Below are positions 17,610 to 25,640 of a stretch of DNA of 64,000 nt, piece by piece. Source of the stretch: Leptospira haakeii (GTDB lineage Bacteria > Spirochaetota > Leptospiria > Leptospirales > Leptospiraceae); NCBI RefSeq assembly GCF_002812045.1, contig NZ_NPEG01000016.1, forward strand, positions 8,864 through 72,863. The letters are read 5' to 3'. The notes under the pieces were generated by a model that saw only the letters and a list, made by a program, of their open reading frames with translations, was not told the origin of the DNA and made no database searches. A program made the position numbers and the translations under genes. Each line of letters begins with the position of its first letter. Positions within the stretch are counted from its first letter, which is position 1.

Positions 17610-18230
17610 ATGAAAAATCCCCAAGAAAAAAATTCATACCACCACGGAGACCTAAAAAGAGCCTTATTGGATGCCTCCATAAAGATCTTAAAAGAAGAAG
17701 GTTATAAGGCCTTAAGCCTCAGAAAAGCCGCGACCTTGGCAGGAGTCAGCCAATCCGCACCTTATAGACATTATCCAGATTTAGAATCCTTATACGCTGA
17801 TATCGCAGAGGAAGGATTTAAAATTTTAGCGGAAAGACAAAAGAGACTGAGAGCAAAATATAAAAAGAAACCTTTGCTTTTATTTAGGGAATCTGGGGTT
17901 TCTTATGTGGAATTTGCATTAGAAAATCCTGATCTATTTCGGATCATGTATGGAAACCAGATAGAAAGCCATCTCAAATACGATTCTCTGATCGAAACAG
18001 AAGACGAAACGTTTCAGATCATCGTGGATATCATCAAGGATTGCCAAAAAGCAGGATTGATCCCTGAAGGAAATGCAGAAAAAGCAGCCACCTCTGCTTG
18101 GACTATGGCTCATGGAGTCGCAGTACTATTGTCAGGTCAACAGATGATGTTTAGATCTATCGAGACAAAACAGGCAAGAAAGATCACTAAGGATTTAATC
18201 CAGTTCTTATACACCGGATTGAAAGCTTAA
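17610..18230 (+). CDS. TetR/AcrR family regulator (divergent from CrtI-like gene)
   Basis: This 206-residue regulator has an N-terminal three-helix DNA-binding domain (residues about 12-60, with SLRKAATLAGVSQSAPYRHY as recognition part) and a helical ligand domain resembling the WHG type. Its start is 85 bases from the divergent flavoprotein gene. An inverted repeat overlapping its own promoter makes local autoregulation and control of the flavoprotein-SGNH pair the most likely role. The ligand is unknown; a lipid-like inducer is a guess from the neighbours. Confidence 0.9.
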   Translation: MKNPQEKNSYHHGDLKRALLDASIKILKEEGYKALSLRKAATLAGVSQSAPYRHYPDLESLYADIAEEGFKILAERQKRLRAKYKKKPLLLFRESGVSYVEFALENPDLFRIMYGNQIESHLKYDSLIETEDETFQIIVDIIKDCQKAGLIPEGNAEKAATSAWTMAHGVAVLLSGQQMMFRSIETKQARKITKDLIQFLYTGLKA

Positions 18231-18297
18231 TTCGAGGATTATCTCCTTGAGCCTGTGCAACCAACCTATAAGGGAAAATTCAGATCTACAATTCTTC

Positions 18298-19329
18298 TTA
18301 TCTTTTATCGAAAAGATAATGTGAGACAATCCATTCTTCCCCTTTTTTGTATTTCCAAAGTTCTGCACATGCCATGAAAAAAGTTTTCCAATAAATAAAC
18401 CATTTCACTGCTTGTTCTTTACCGTAGGTCTCTCCCAAAATTTGTAAGACTTCCTTTTTATTCTTATACATATTGGAAAGCCAAGCTTCTGACGTAAGAG
18501 CGTAATTATTACCGTTTACAACCCATTGATTACGGATCTGAAAATCCTTTTGGAAATATAAGAAGAGATCGTGAGAAGGCATCTGCCCACCCGTAAAAAA
18601 ATATTTTGCCATCCAATCCGTATCATCAACAATATCAAAAGGATAAGCGAATTTTTTATGTGTGAATATATGTACGAAAAATTTTCCTTTCGGTTTTAAA
18701 AAACTCGCCAACTTTCCGAATAAAACTTCGTAGTTTTTCATATGCTCTAACATTTCAATAGAGATGATACGATCGAACTTAAGATTCGTCTTAAATACGT
18801 TCATATCGGCGGTTATAATATTCAGGTTTTTTAAACCTCTTTTCTTTGCCTCTGAATCTATGAACTTCTTTTGGCTTTTGGAGTTGGAAACCCCTGTTAC
18901 TTTGCATTTCGGATACTTCTCCGCTACATAAAGAGAAAGAGATCCCCAGCCGCAGCCCAAGTCTAAAACATTCATCCCGTTTTCTAGTTCAGCTCTTTTG
19001 CAAGTCAAATCCAACATTGCCCTTTCAGATTCGTCTATTCCAACTTCGGGAGAAGTCCAGTAACCCGAACTGTACTTCATATATTTTCCCATCACCAATT
19101 TGAAAAAAGAAGAAGGGACTTCATAATGTTGCTCATTTGCAGCATGAGTATCAATTGCAATGGGAGATAGTTTTAAGGAATTTACATATTGGATCAGATG
19201 TTCCTGATTTTTTTCCAAATTGCCTTTATCTTCCGTGCGAAGTCTGAGACGCAAAAGCTGGCGTATTCTGAATCGAATTAACCAATCCGGGAAAACATCT
19301 TTTTCCATTAGAGTATAGATCAGGCTCAT
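18298..19329 (-). CDS. CFA-synthase-family methyltransferase (short paralog)
   Basis: This 343-residue SAM-dependent methyltransferase has motif I VLDLGCGWGSLSLY and the family's HYEVPSSFFKLVMG-type entry loop. A later EMLEHMKNYEV segment and an aromatic C-terminus also fit cyclopropane-fatty-acid synthase relatives, which methylate the double bond of membrane acyl chains. It is the last gene of the 24029-18298 minus-strand operon, after a DUF1295 protein, and is a second paralog besides the 431-residue one. Two methyltransferases in one operon suggest successive or alternative methylations. The exact product (cyclopropane, methyl-branched or other) cannot be told. Confidence 0.85.
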   Translation of the reverse strand: MSLIYTLMEKDVFPDWLIRFRIRQLLRLRLRTEDKGNLEKNQEHLIQYVNSLKLSPIAIDTHAANEQHYEVPSSFFKLVMGKYMKYSSGYWTSPEVGIDESERAMLDLTCKRAELENGMNVLDLGCGWGSLSLYVAEKYPKCKVTGVSNSKSQKKFIDSEAKKRGLKNLNIITADMNVFKTNLKFDRIISIEMLEHMKNYEVLFGKLASFLKPKGKFFVHIFTHKKFAYPFDIVDDTDWMAKYFFTGGQMPSHDLFLYFQKDFQIRNQWVVNGNNYALTSEAWLSNMYKNKKEVLQILGETYGKEQAVKWFIYWKTFFMACAELWKYKKGEEWIVSHYLFDKR

Positions 19330-19359
19330 TTTTAAGTTTTCCTATATTCTATTTTAGAA

Positions 19360-20151
19360 CTACTTTTTGGGAAACCAAGGGAAGAAGGCACTAGTCCTGG
19401 ATTTATATTCCAAATATAGATTTCCTTTGGACTTTAATTGCCCTATCTCATTCAAGGGAATACCGGTGATCTTAGTTAAGAGAATAAACATAACTAATGG
19501 AGAGATAAGGCCAATCCATCCCCAAGGAGAGGCAAGAGAAACCAAACCGAAAGAAATCCAAATCACCCATTCAAAAAAATAATTTGGATGTCTACTATAT
19601 TTCCATAGTCCAGCATCACAAACTTTTCCTTTATTCGCCGGATCTAATTTGAATTCCGCTAATTGAAAATCTGCAACTGATTCCCCCCAAAGTCCAATTG
19701 CGAAAACGCAAAGACCTATCACTTCCAATGGATGTGTTTGGATAGAAGGATTCAGAGCAGGAAAAAGAAAAGGAAGACTTAAGATCGTTCCAAGAACTCC
19801 TTGGAATTGAAATACATTGGTGAAAAATTTTCGATCTACCTGATCCCCGTATTCTTTACGAAATTCAGTATATCTTGCATCCTCATGTCCTGTTAAAACT
19901 CTAGTAGTGAATATAAAATAAGAAAGTCTCCATCCCCAAACCGTTGCCATAAAAGCGAAGATAGCTTTTCGTACCGAAAAAGCATCGCCCAATATAAAAT
20001 ATACGATCGCAACCGTGGAAATACAAAGCCCCCATCCCACATCTACGATCGAATAGTTTTTGATCAACTTCCCAATCAACCAAAGAAGACTCATCAAAAA
20101 GAATATGACCACCCAGGCGCTGAACATTAAAGACACGGCCTTTTCGTACAT
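19360..20151 (-). CDS. DUF1295 membrane protein (steroid 5-alpha-reductase-like fold)
   Basis: This 263-residue protein has about six hydrophobic segments. Its C-terminal signature WKYSRHPNYFFEWVIW is typical of DUF1295 and related isoprenylcysteine methyltransferase/steroid-reductase folds, which use SAM or NADPH on lipid substrates in the membrane. It lies between a DUF2062 gene and the short CFA-like methyltransferase in the lipid operon. It may reduce an unsaturated lipid intermediate, but this is inferred only from fold and neighbours. Confidence 0.85.
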   Translation of the reverse strand: MYEKAVSLMFSAWVVIFFLMSLLWLIGKLIKNYSIVDVGWGLCISTVAIVYFILGDAFSVRKAIFAFMATVWGWRLSYFIFTTRVLTGHEDARYTEFRKEYGDQVDRKFFTNVFQFQGVLGTILSLPFLFPALNPSIQTHPLEVIGLCVFAIGLWGESVADFQLAEFKLDPANKGKVCDAGLWKYSRHPNYFFEWVIWISFGLVSLASPWGWIGLISPLVMFILLTKITGIPLNEIGQLKSKGNLYLEYKSRTSAFFPWFPKK

Positions 20152-20175
20152 TAGAATGCTCCGATATATATGGAT

Positions 20176-20658
20176 TTATTTGTGAACGATCTGGTTTGCT
20201 TTTTTAACCAGGATTAATAATAGAAAATAGGAAATTCCCGCAGGGATAGGTACCATACAGGTCCAACCAAGAACGGCATATCCTGCGGAATGAGAAAGAC
20301 CGTCCCATACTTGAGAACTATCTCCTTCTACAAGTTTATACGCCCAAGTCAGATCAAGTTCCTTATCCAACAAATAGGCACCTAATTTTAAAAAAGGAAT
20401 AATTAGAAAAACTTGAAATGGATACATTGCATAATTTGCGATCTGTATGGAGACAGGGTTCAGCCTTAAGACAAAACCTAAGAAAGCACATAATGCCATT
20501 GTAGTCCCGATCAAGGGGAAAATCCCGATTGCTCCACCAATCGCTAAGGATAATGCAATCTTTTCAGGACTGGTCCCGGTTTTTAATTCTTCTAAGATCC
20601 TTTCTTTAGTTTTAGCTAAAAAGGAAGGTTTTGATTCTTGGTTTTCTAATTTTGTCAC
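20176..20658 (-). CDS. DUF2062 membrane protein
   Basis: This 160-residue protein has the DUF2062 pattern: a short amphipathic start (ERILEELKTGTSPEKIALSL), then GGAIGIFPLIGTTMALCAF and two or three more membrane segments. Its ATG overlaps the stop of the 431-residue CFA-like gene by four bases (20655-20658), so the two are translationally coupled. DUF2062 proteins have no established reaction. Their presence in lipid and glycan operons suggests a membrane helper or transport role. Confidence 0.82.
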   Translation of the reverse strand: MTKLENQESKPSFLAKTKERILEELKTGTSPEKIALSLAIGGAIGIFPLIGTTMALCAFLGFVLRLNPVSIQIANYAMYPFQVFLIIPFLKLGAYLLDKELDLTWAYKLVEGDSSQVWDGLSHSAGYAVLGWTCMVPIPAGISYFLLLILVKKANQIVHK

Positions 20659-21950
20659 TGGGAGTCCAATCCGAGATTATTCGGCCTGGTATACACTACC
20701 TGCACCACGCTGATATTTCTCATATGGAAGGCTGCAGCGCAATACGAAAAATAATATCTCCACTTGCGTAAAAAGGATTCATCATAACCCATACTTCTGA
20801 TGGCTGAAAGATTTTCTTCGAACCCCTTATGCCAAGACATGAGAGTTTGATCGTAATATTGGCCTATATCTTCCAGCTCGTGTAAAAACATATCACCTGT
20901 CTTATTAATCGCCTCATTGATCCTTGCAATAGAAGGCAAAAGTGATCCAGGAAAAATATGTTTTTGGATAAAATCCACCCCCTTTCTAAAAGACTCATAT
21001 CTAGAATCCGGGCAAGTAATGATCTGGTGAGCCATAAGCCCGTCCTTTTTCAAAACTCTATGACACATTTCAAAGAAGTCCTCGAAGTATTCGTGGCCGA
21101 CTGCTTCTAACATTTCCACAGTCACTATTTTATCATAAGTGCCCTGCACTTTTCTGTAATCTTCCAGTCGGACCTCTATCTTATCCTCTAAGCCCATATC
21201 GGAAATTTTCGCTTTTGCAAATTTATATTGTTCTTCCGAGATCGTGTAAGAAGTCACCTTGCATCCGTAGTTTTTAGCCGCATAGGTAGAAAATGCACCC
21301 CAGCCTGTTCCTATCTCCAAAAGATGATCAGAAGCCTTGAGTTTCAATTTTTTACAAAGATTTTCTATCTTTGCAATCTGCGCATCTTCCAAAGATTTTG
21401 ACTTATCAGTAAAGTAGGCACAAGAATAAGTCATCGTAGGATCTAAGAATTTTTTATAAAAATCATTTCCTAGATCGTAATGTTCGGAAATATTCTTTTT
21501 ACTTCCTCGTACTGAATTATTTCTGAACAAATGTAGAAGTCGATTTCCTAAATTCATTAGCGTAAGATGAATGAAATTTTTGCTAGAGCCGCTAACAGAA
21601 GGAGTACTTTCTATATTTAGCAAGAACCAACAGATGATCGCACGAATATCGTCCGTGTCCCAGTCGCCGTCCATATACGATTCTGCAAGCCCAAGATCGC
21701 CGTACAATACAAGCTTTTTGAAAAACTTTCTGTCTTTCACTTGTAAAATCGCGTGATGAAATTCCGCAGGATCGGAAGAATTCGGATTTCCTAAATATCT
21801 TTGCCCTCCGTCCGGAAAAAGGATCCGTAAAGATCCCCTTTGCATTCCTGATAATGCAGAGAAGAAGATCCTTTCATAAAAACCTAAAGTTCCGATCTCG
21901 GAACCTGCACTTTCCAACGGTTCTACTTTTGCAATATTATCGCCTTCCAA
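20655..21950 (-). CDS. Cyclopropane-fatty-acyl-phospholipid synthase-like methyltransferase
   Basis: This 431-residue protein has the length and layout of full CFA synthases. The N-terminal lipid-binding domain contains LYGDLGLAESYMDGDW, the entry loop is HYDLGNDFYKKFLDPTMTYS and SAM motif I is LLEIGTGWGAF. It should transfer a methylene or methyl group from SAM to unsaturated chains of membrane phospholipids. Its start overlaps the DUF1365 gene by 14 bases and its stop overlaps the DUF2062 gene. The flavoprotein-DUF1365-CFA order is widespread in bacteria. Confidence 0.92.
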   Translation of the reverse strand: MEGDNIAKVEPLESAGSEIGTLGFYERIFFSALSGMQRGSLRILFPDGGQRYLGNPNSSDPAEFHHAILQVKDRKFFKKLVLYGDLGLAESYMDGDWDTDDIRAIICWFLLNIESTPSVSGSSKNFIHLTLMNLGNRLLHLFRNNSVRGSKKNISEHYDLGNDFYKKFLDPTMTYSCAYFTDKSKSLEDAQIAKIENLCKKLKLKASDHLLEIGTGWGAFSTYAAKNYGCKVTSYTISEEQYKFAKAKISDMGLEDKIEVRLEDYRKVQGTYDKIVTVEMLEAVGHEYFEDFFEMCHRVLKKDGLMAHQIITCPDSRYESFRKGVDFIQKHIFPGSLLPSIARINEAINKTGDMFLHELEDIGQYYDQTLMSWHKGFEENLSAIRSMGYDESFLRKWRYYFSYCAAAFHMRNISVVQVVYTRPNNLGLDSQ

Positions 21951-22719
21951 GATGCAATCCTCTTTGTTTGTCTAATCCTTCGTTCTTTCGAATGAAAGGA
22001 AGTTTTTTCAGGTAAAGAAGTAAGGCCTGCCAATGGATGAGTCCGATCACCCTTAATGTTACAAAAGGATATTTTACAAACATCCAGATTAGATTTAGAT
22101 CAGTAAGATCCGAAACCTTTCCGGTATAAGTTGTCACCATGACCCTTTCTCCATTTTCGAAAGCGTCTATCCTTAAGTTTATCCTTCCACCTTGGGGAGG
22201 ATTTAAATGAAATTCGAACTCTGAGTCCAAACTGACAAATGGAGAAACATAGAAGAACTTCCCTTCTTTCTTTTTAAATCCTTTTTGATCAAAGGATCCT
22301 TTTCCAAGGAAGTATAACTTCATTTCTCCGAATGTATTCCCAACCTCCGCAACGGCACATATTGGATTTCCGCCCTTATCCTCGGCAAAATAAAATGATA
22401 CCGGGTTAAAAACGTAGCCGAATACTCTTAGGTTGGTGATTAGCGTTACCTTTTCTACCTTCTCTTTGACTCCTTCCTGTTTTAAGTACTCTAAAAAATT
22501 TTCTTTTATACCTTCTTTTCCGAAGTTTAAATGATCCTTATCTTTAAAAGAAAATACGCGAAACTTATTATTTCCAACCATCCATAAACGATCGTTTACT
22601 AAATCAAGTTCGTCTAGGTCGAGTTGGAATGTAAAAATCCCGTAATTAAACCTATTCGGTTTAGGAATTTTACGATCATGCATTACCCTGGCTTCGACTA
22701 TTTTGGAATTTAGTCCCAT
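21937..22719 (-). CDS. DUF1365 family protein
   Basis: This is a 260-residue soluble protein. VFGYVFNPVSFYFAED and VGNTFGEMKLYFL are characteristic of DUF1365. The family almost always accompanies a COG2907-type flavoprotein and a CFA-synthase-like enzyme, as here, with overlaps of 10 and 14 bases to its neighbours. Its reaction is not established; a role in the same fatty-acyl modification is the reasonable inference. Confidence 0.9.
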   Translation of the reverse strand: MGLNSKIVEARVMHDRKIPKPNRFNYGIFTFQLDLDELDLVNDRLWMVGNNKFRVFSFKDKDHLNFGKEGIKENFLEYLKQEGVKEKVEKVTLITNLRVFGYVFNPVSFYFAEDKGGNPICAVAEVGNTFGEMKLYFLGKGSFDQKGFKKKEGKFFYVSPFVSLDSEFEFHLNPPQGGRINLRIDAFENGERVMVTTYTGKVSDLTDLNLIWMFVKYPFVTLRVIGLIHWQALLLYLKKLPFIRKNEGLDKQRGLHLGRR

Positions 22720-24029
22720 ACCTTCCTTCCGAGTAAGGTCTCTGATAATTCTTTAGCGGACCAAAAAGCATCCTCATGGAATCCATATCTAAAATAACTG
22801 CCGCAGAAATAGATAGGTCCCTTTTGATTCAGTTCGGATAATCTTCCTTGGGCTTTTAAAGAACCAACGTGAAAAAGAGGATGTTCGTATTTGATCCTTT
22901 TCAAGATCTTTTTAGGATCCACAAGCCCAGGGTCTCCTATAGATAGAAAATAATCCTTCTTCTTGGACACTCCTTGCAAACTGTTCATCCAATAAATCGT
23001 GTGAGGCCGGATCTGACCTTGGATCCGGTCCATTCTATAATTCCAAGAAGACCAAGTAGTTTTTGTATTCGGCATTACGGAATCGTCCGTATGCAAAGTA
23101 GCTATGTTCTCTTGGTATTCAAACTGAGATAATAATTCTTTCTGTAGAGATGTAGGCTTTTTTAAGATTGATAAGGAACTGTCTGCGTGGCAGGCAAGTA
23201 TGACCTTATCGAATATTTCGGACCTTCTTCCTTTGAAGATAAGTTTGGCTTTTCCAGTTGGAGTAACTTCCACACCTAATACTGGTGAGCTAGTTTGAAA
23301 TCTATCTTTATTAGGCGACAGCAGCCTTTTAACATATTCAATAGAGCCACCATCGACGGTATACCATTGGTGCTGGGTGTTTAGTCCCAAAAATCCGTGA
23401 TTTAAGAAAAAACGAACCAAGGAATAAGCTGGGAACTCCAACATCAGATCTTCCGGAGTAGACCAAACTGCAGAACTCATTGGCACAAGATAGTATGTCA
23501 AAAGATCAGTATGATACCCTTCTTCTTTTATATATCTATGCAGAGAATAGTCTTTATACTTTGGATCTTGTAATATCTTAGGTGACTCATCATTGAAACG
23601 ATTTATATTCAAGAGCAAACGTAGAAAACGAAAATTGAATATATTCTTTCTTTGAGCAAATAGGCCGTTCAATCCTGAACCACAAAATTCTAGTTTATCC
23701 GGAACATGTTGTACACTGAATGACATGCTGGTCTTTTTTGTAGGCACATTCAATTTTTCGAAAAAACGTTTTAAATTCGGATAAGTGACATGATTGAATA
23801 CTATAAATCCGGTATCTATAGGGATCTTTTTGTCTTCTTCCGGTACGAATACTGTGTTTGTATGACCACCAACGTAGTCTGCTTTTTCAAAAACAGTAAT
23901 ATCATATTGGTCCCGTAAAAAATAAGAGCAGCCCATTCCTGCAACGCCAGAACCTACGATCGCAAGTTTTTCCTTTTTTCGGTTAGAGGTCTTTGGGGAC
24001 TTCTTCTTGAGGGGAGAATTCTTTTTCAA
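22710..24029 (-). CDS. COG2907-type NAD(P)/FAD-dependent oxidoreductase
   Basis: This 439-residue flavoprotein is related to amine oxidases and desaturases. A lysine-rich start of about 20 residues precedes the FAD motif IVGSGVAGMGCSYFLRD and FEKADYVGGHTNTV. The C-terminal FAD segment IYFCGSYFRYGFHEDAF is diagnostic of the group found with DUF1365 and CFA-like genes. It is the first gene of the six-gene lipid operon. In Rhodobacter, related genes of the singlet-oxygen sigma-E regulon serve in modified fatty-acid formation. The basic N-terminus may aid membrane association. Confidence 0.9.
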   Translation of the reverse strand: MKKNSPLKKKSPKTSNRKKEKLAIVGSGVAGMGCSYFLRDQYDITVFEKADYVGGHTNTVFVPEEDKKIPIDTGFIVFNHVTYPNLKRFFEKLNVPTKKTSMSFSVQHVPDKLEFCGSGLNGLFAQRKNIFNFRFLRLLLNINRFNDESPKILQDPKYKDYSLHRYIKEEGYHTDLLTYYLVPMSSAVWSTPEDLMLEFPAYSLVRFFLNHGFLGLNTQHQWYTVDGGSIEYVKRLLSPNKDRFQTSSPVLGVEVTPTGKAKLIFKGRRSEIFDKVILACHADSSLSILKKPTSLQKELLSQFEYQENIATLHTDDSVMPNTKTTWSSWNYRMDRIQGQIRPHTIYWMNSLQGVSKKKDYFLSIGDPGLVDPKKILKRIKYEHPLFHVGSLKAQGRLSELNQKGPIYFCGSYFRYGFHEDAFWSAKELSETLLGRKVWD

Positions 24030-24127
24030 AAACTTCCTTCTTCCTTTCTGATTTATATTGTTGGAATTCCCTCTTATAGATAGGTCTCAAGAAGGCTTTT
24101 CTATAGACTTGGCTTATACCTTTTGAG

Positions 24128-24147
24128 TTTGGAAAAATTTTTCCAAA
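24128..24147. promoter_or_regulatory. Perfect 20-bp AT-rich palindrome upstream of the lipid operon
   Basis: TTTGGAAAAATTTTTCCAAA is an exact palindrome about 100 bases upstream of the flavoprotein start and 43 bases beyond the stop of the YqaA-like gene. It could be an operator for the lipid operon or a terminator stem of the upstream gene. TATAAG lies 12 bases further on the minus strand and may be a -10 element. Confidence 0.45.
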
Positions 24148-24189
24148 GCTCGGCCATTAAAAGGGAATTGGTAGTTTTAGTAAAACAAA

Positions 24190-24639
24190 TTAGCCGAATC
24201 CGAACGCAAGAGCCAGATATCTTAAGATCCTAAGTGAGAATACCACCAAGGCAAAGATCCAAAACTTCTGGCGGAAAAAACCGGAGAGTACAGTGATCGG
24301 GTCTCCTATAAATGGTAGAAACGAAAATCCCAGTGCCCAATATCCCCATCTGGACATTCTTTCCGCCCAGCCTGAGTAGGTTTTGGATTCGGTGATCCTT
24401 GCCTCTATTTTTTTCCCGAACCAATAGCCTAACGAGTAGTTGAATGCGCAGGCAGCACAGTTTCCGATCGAAGCCCAAAACACCGCCTCACCTGGAGAAA
24501 GTCCGGACCAGATCGCTCCCATAAGTGCCGCCTCTGAACTGAAAGGAAGCAGTGTAGCTGCCCCGAAAGAAATCAGGGCCAAACCGGGACCGGCATAGGC
24601 CTGTAGGAGTTCAGACAAAAATTTTGAAAGTTCCAACAA
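24190..24639 (-). CDS. YqaA/DedA-like small membrane protein
   Basis: This 149-residue polytopic protein has the YqaA arrangement within the DedA/SNARE-associated superfamily. LPFSSEAALMG is followed by the re-entrant glycine-rich segments ASIGNCAACAFNYSLGYWFG and FLPFIGDPITVLSGFF. Members are linked to membrane lipid or ion homeostasis. It lies upstream of the lipid operon on the same strand with a 160-base gap, so it may be separately expressed. Confidence 0.85.
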   Translation of the reverse strand: MLELSKFLSELLQAYAGPGLALISFGAATLLPFSSEAALMGAIWSGLSPGEAVFWASIGNCAACAFNYSLGYWFGKKIEARITESKTYSGWAERMSRWGYWALGFSFLPFIGDPITVLSGFFRQKFWIFALVVFSLRILRYLALAFGFG

Positions 24640-24749
24640 GCTCTCCCAATCTCAGTTTTTTTTCAGTATAAATCCAATTTCAAATGACCCTGTTAGGCCT
24701 TAGATCGGATATGTAATGTAAGACGATTTTAATACAAGAGCGCCTAACC

Positions 24750-25529
24750 TTGAAAAAAATAATATCCCTATTTGTAGTTTGTATCTCCTCCCTTATTCCA
24801 TTTTCTTTATTTGCAGAACCTTTTACTCTAATTGGACAAGGCACTCAAATCTCACCTTTCACAGCAAAGATAGGAATCGGAGCAGGACAGGCAGAATACC
24901 AATACGGCCTTGCAGGTAGATCTGAAACTTATAGAGCGGGATTCGAATACAATCCAAGAAACTTTGGCTTCGAAATCGGAGTCAATCGCAGCAGTTATTT
25001 TATTCCTCCGGACCGCTCTACGGAAATGTCCTCTGCAATGATACTTTCCGCTCCAACTTTCGATAATTTCGGATATTACTTTGCCGGAGCGTCAATGATC
25101 GATAAGATTACATTTTCCAAAACATTCTTAGATTTAGGGCCAACATTCCATTTTCGTCCTGGGTCTAAATTCGATCCCTATATCGGCGCAGGATTTGGTA
25201 TCGCAGACATAGGCGCAAAACAATCTACATTAAGAGCCTACGGTAAACTCGGTGTCCGGATGAATTTCGAGCGTAGTTTTTTATTTTTAGAATTAGAAGG
25301 AGCCTCTATCAACCGCCATTTCCTAGGAGAAAAGTATATCTACGGGGAAGGTTCCGGGATCTTCGGATTCGGCTATTATTTCGGATCTGCTTCCTCTTCG
25401 GATAACAAACAAGTAGCTCCCGTAAAACAGAAAGAAGAAGAGCCTGCCCCTAAACAGGAAGAGGTAAAAAAAGAAGAACCTAATCCTTCTAAAACAGAAG
25501 AAGTTCAACCTACAGAAGATAAACCTTAA
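24750..25529 (+). CDS. Outer-membrane beta-barrel-like protein with Pro/Glu/Lys tail
   Basis: This 259-residue protein starts at TTG. A signal peptide (about 22 residues, cleaved after LFA) is followed by about 185 residues of alternating aromatic beta-strands that look like a small OmpA/OmpW-type barrel (IGAGFGIADIG, FGFGYYFG). The last 45 residues are low complexity, rich in Lys, Glu and Pro (QKEEEPAPKQEEVKKEEP), perhaps extending outward or along peptidoglycan. It is divergent from the YqaA-like gene. The barrel assignment is from pattern only. Confidence 0.7.
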   Translation: MKKIISLFVVCISSLIPFSLFAEPFTLIGQGTQISPFTAKIGIGAGQAEYQYGLAGRSETYRAGFEYNPRNFGFEIGVNRSSYFIPPDRSTEMSSAMILSAPTFDNFGYYFAGASMIDKITFSKTFLDLGPTFHFRPGSKFDPYIGAGFGIADIGAKQSTLRAYGKLGVRMNFERSFLFLELEGASINRHFLGEKYIYGEGSGIFGFGYYFGSASSSDNKQVAPVKQKEEEPAPKQEEVKKEEPNPSKTEEVQPTEDKP

Positions 25530-25559
25530 GACAGATTTAGAATTCTTCTTATATTTTAT

Positions 25560-25589
25560 GGGAAAACGACTTAATTTTTCGTTTTACCC
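25560..25589 (+). terminator. Terminator-like hairpin after the barrel-protein gene
   Basis: GGGAAAACGA (25560-25569) pairs with TCGTTTTACCC (25579-25589), with one bulged A and an AT-rich loop. It lies 31 bases after the stop. There is no strong T-run after it. Confidence 0.5.
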
Positions 25590-25611
25590 TAGACAAAGAC
25601 CCAAAAACAAT

Positions 25612-25640
25612 ACGAAGCAAGCAATGATCGCTTGCTTCGT
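25612..25640. repeat. Perfect 11-bp inverted repeat ending at a start codon
   Basis: ACGAAGCAAGC (25612-25622) and GCTTGCTTCGT (25630-25640) flank a 7-base loop and abut the ATG at 25641. The hairpin fills the place where a Shine-Dalgarno should be and would hinder translation initiation. It may also mark the scar of a deletion or insertion next to the truncated sensor gene. Confidence 0.7.

Noticed and set aside
23428..23439. GGGAACTCC in the COG2907-type gene as another motif copy
   Set aside because: It lacks the A before GGAACTCC that all 20 accepted copies share, so it was treated as chance.
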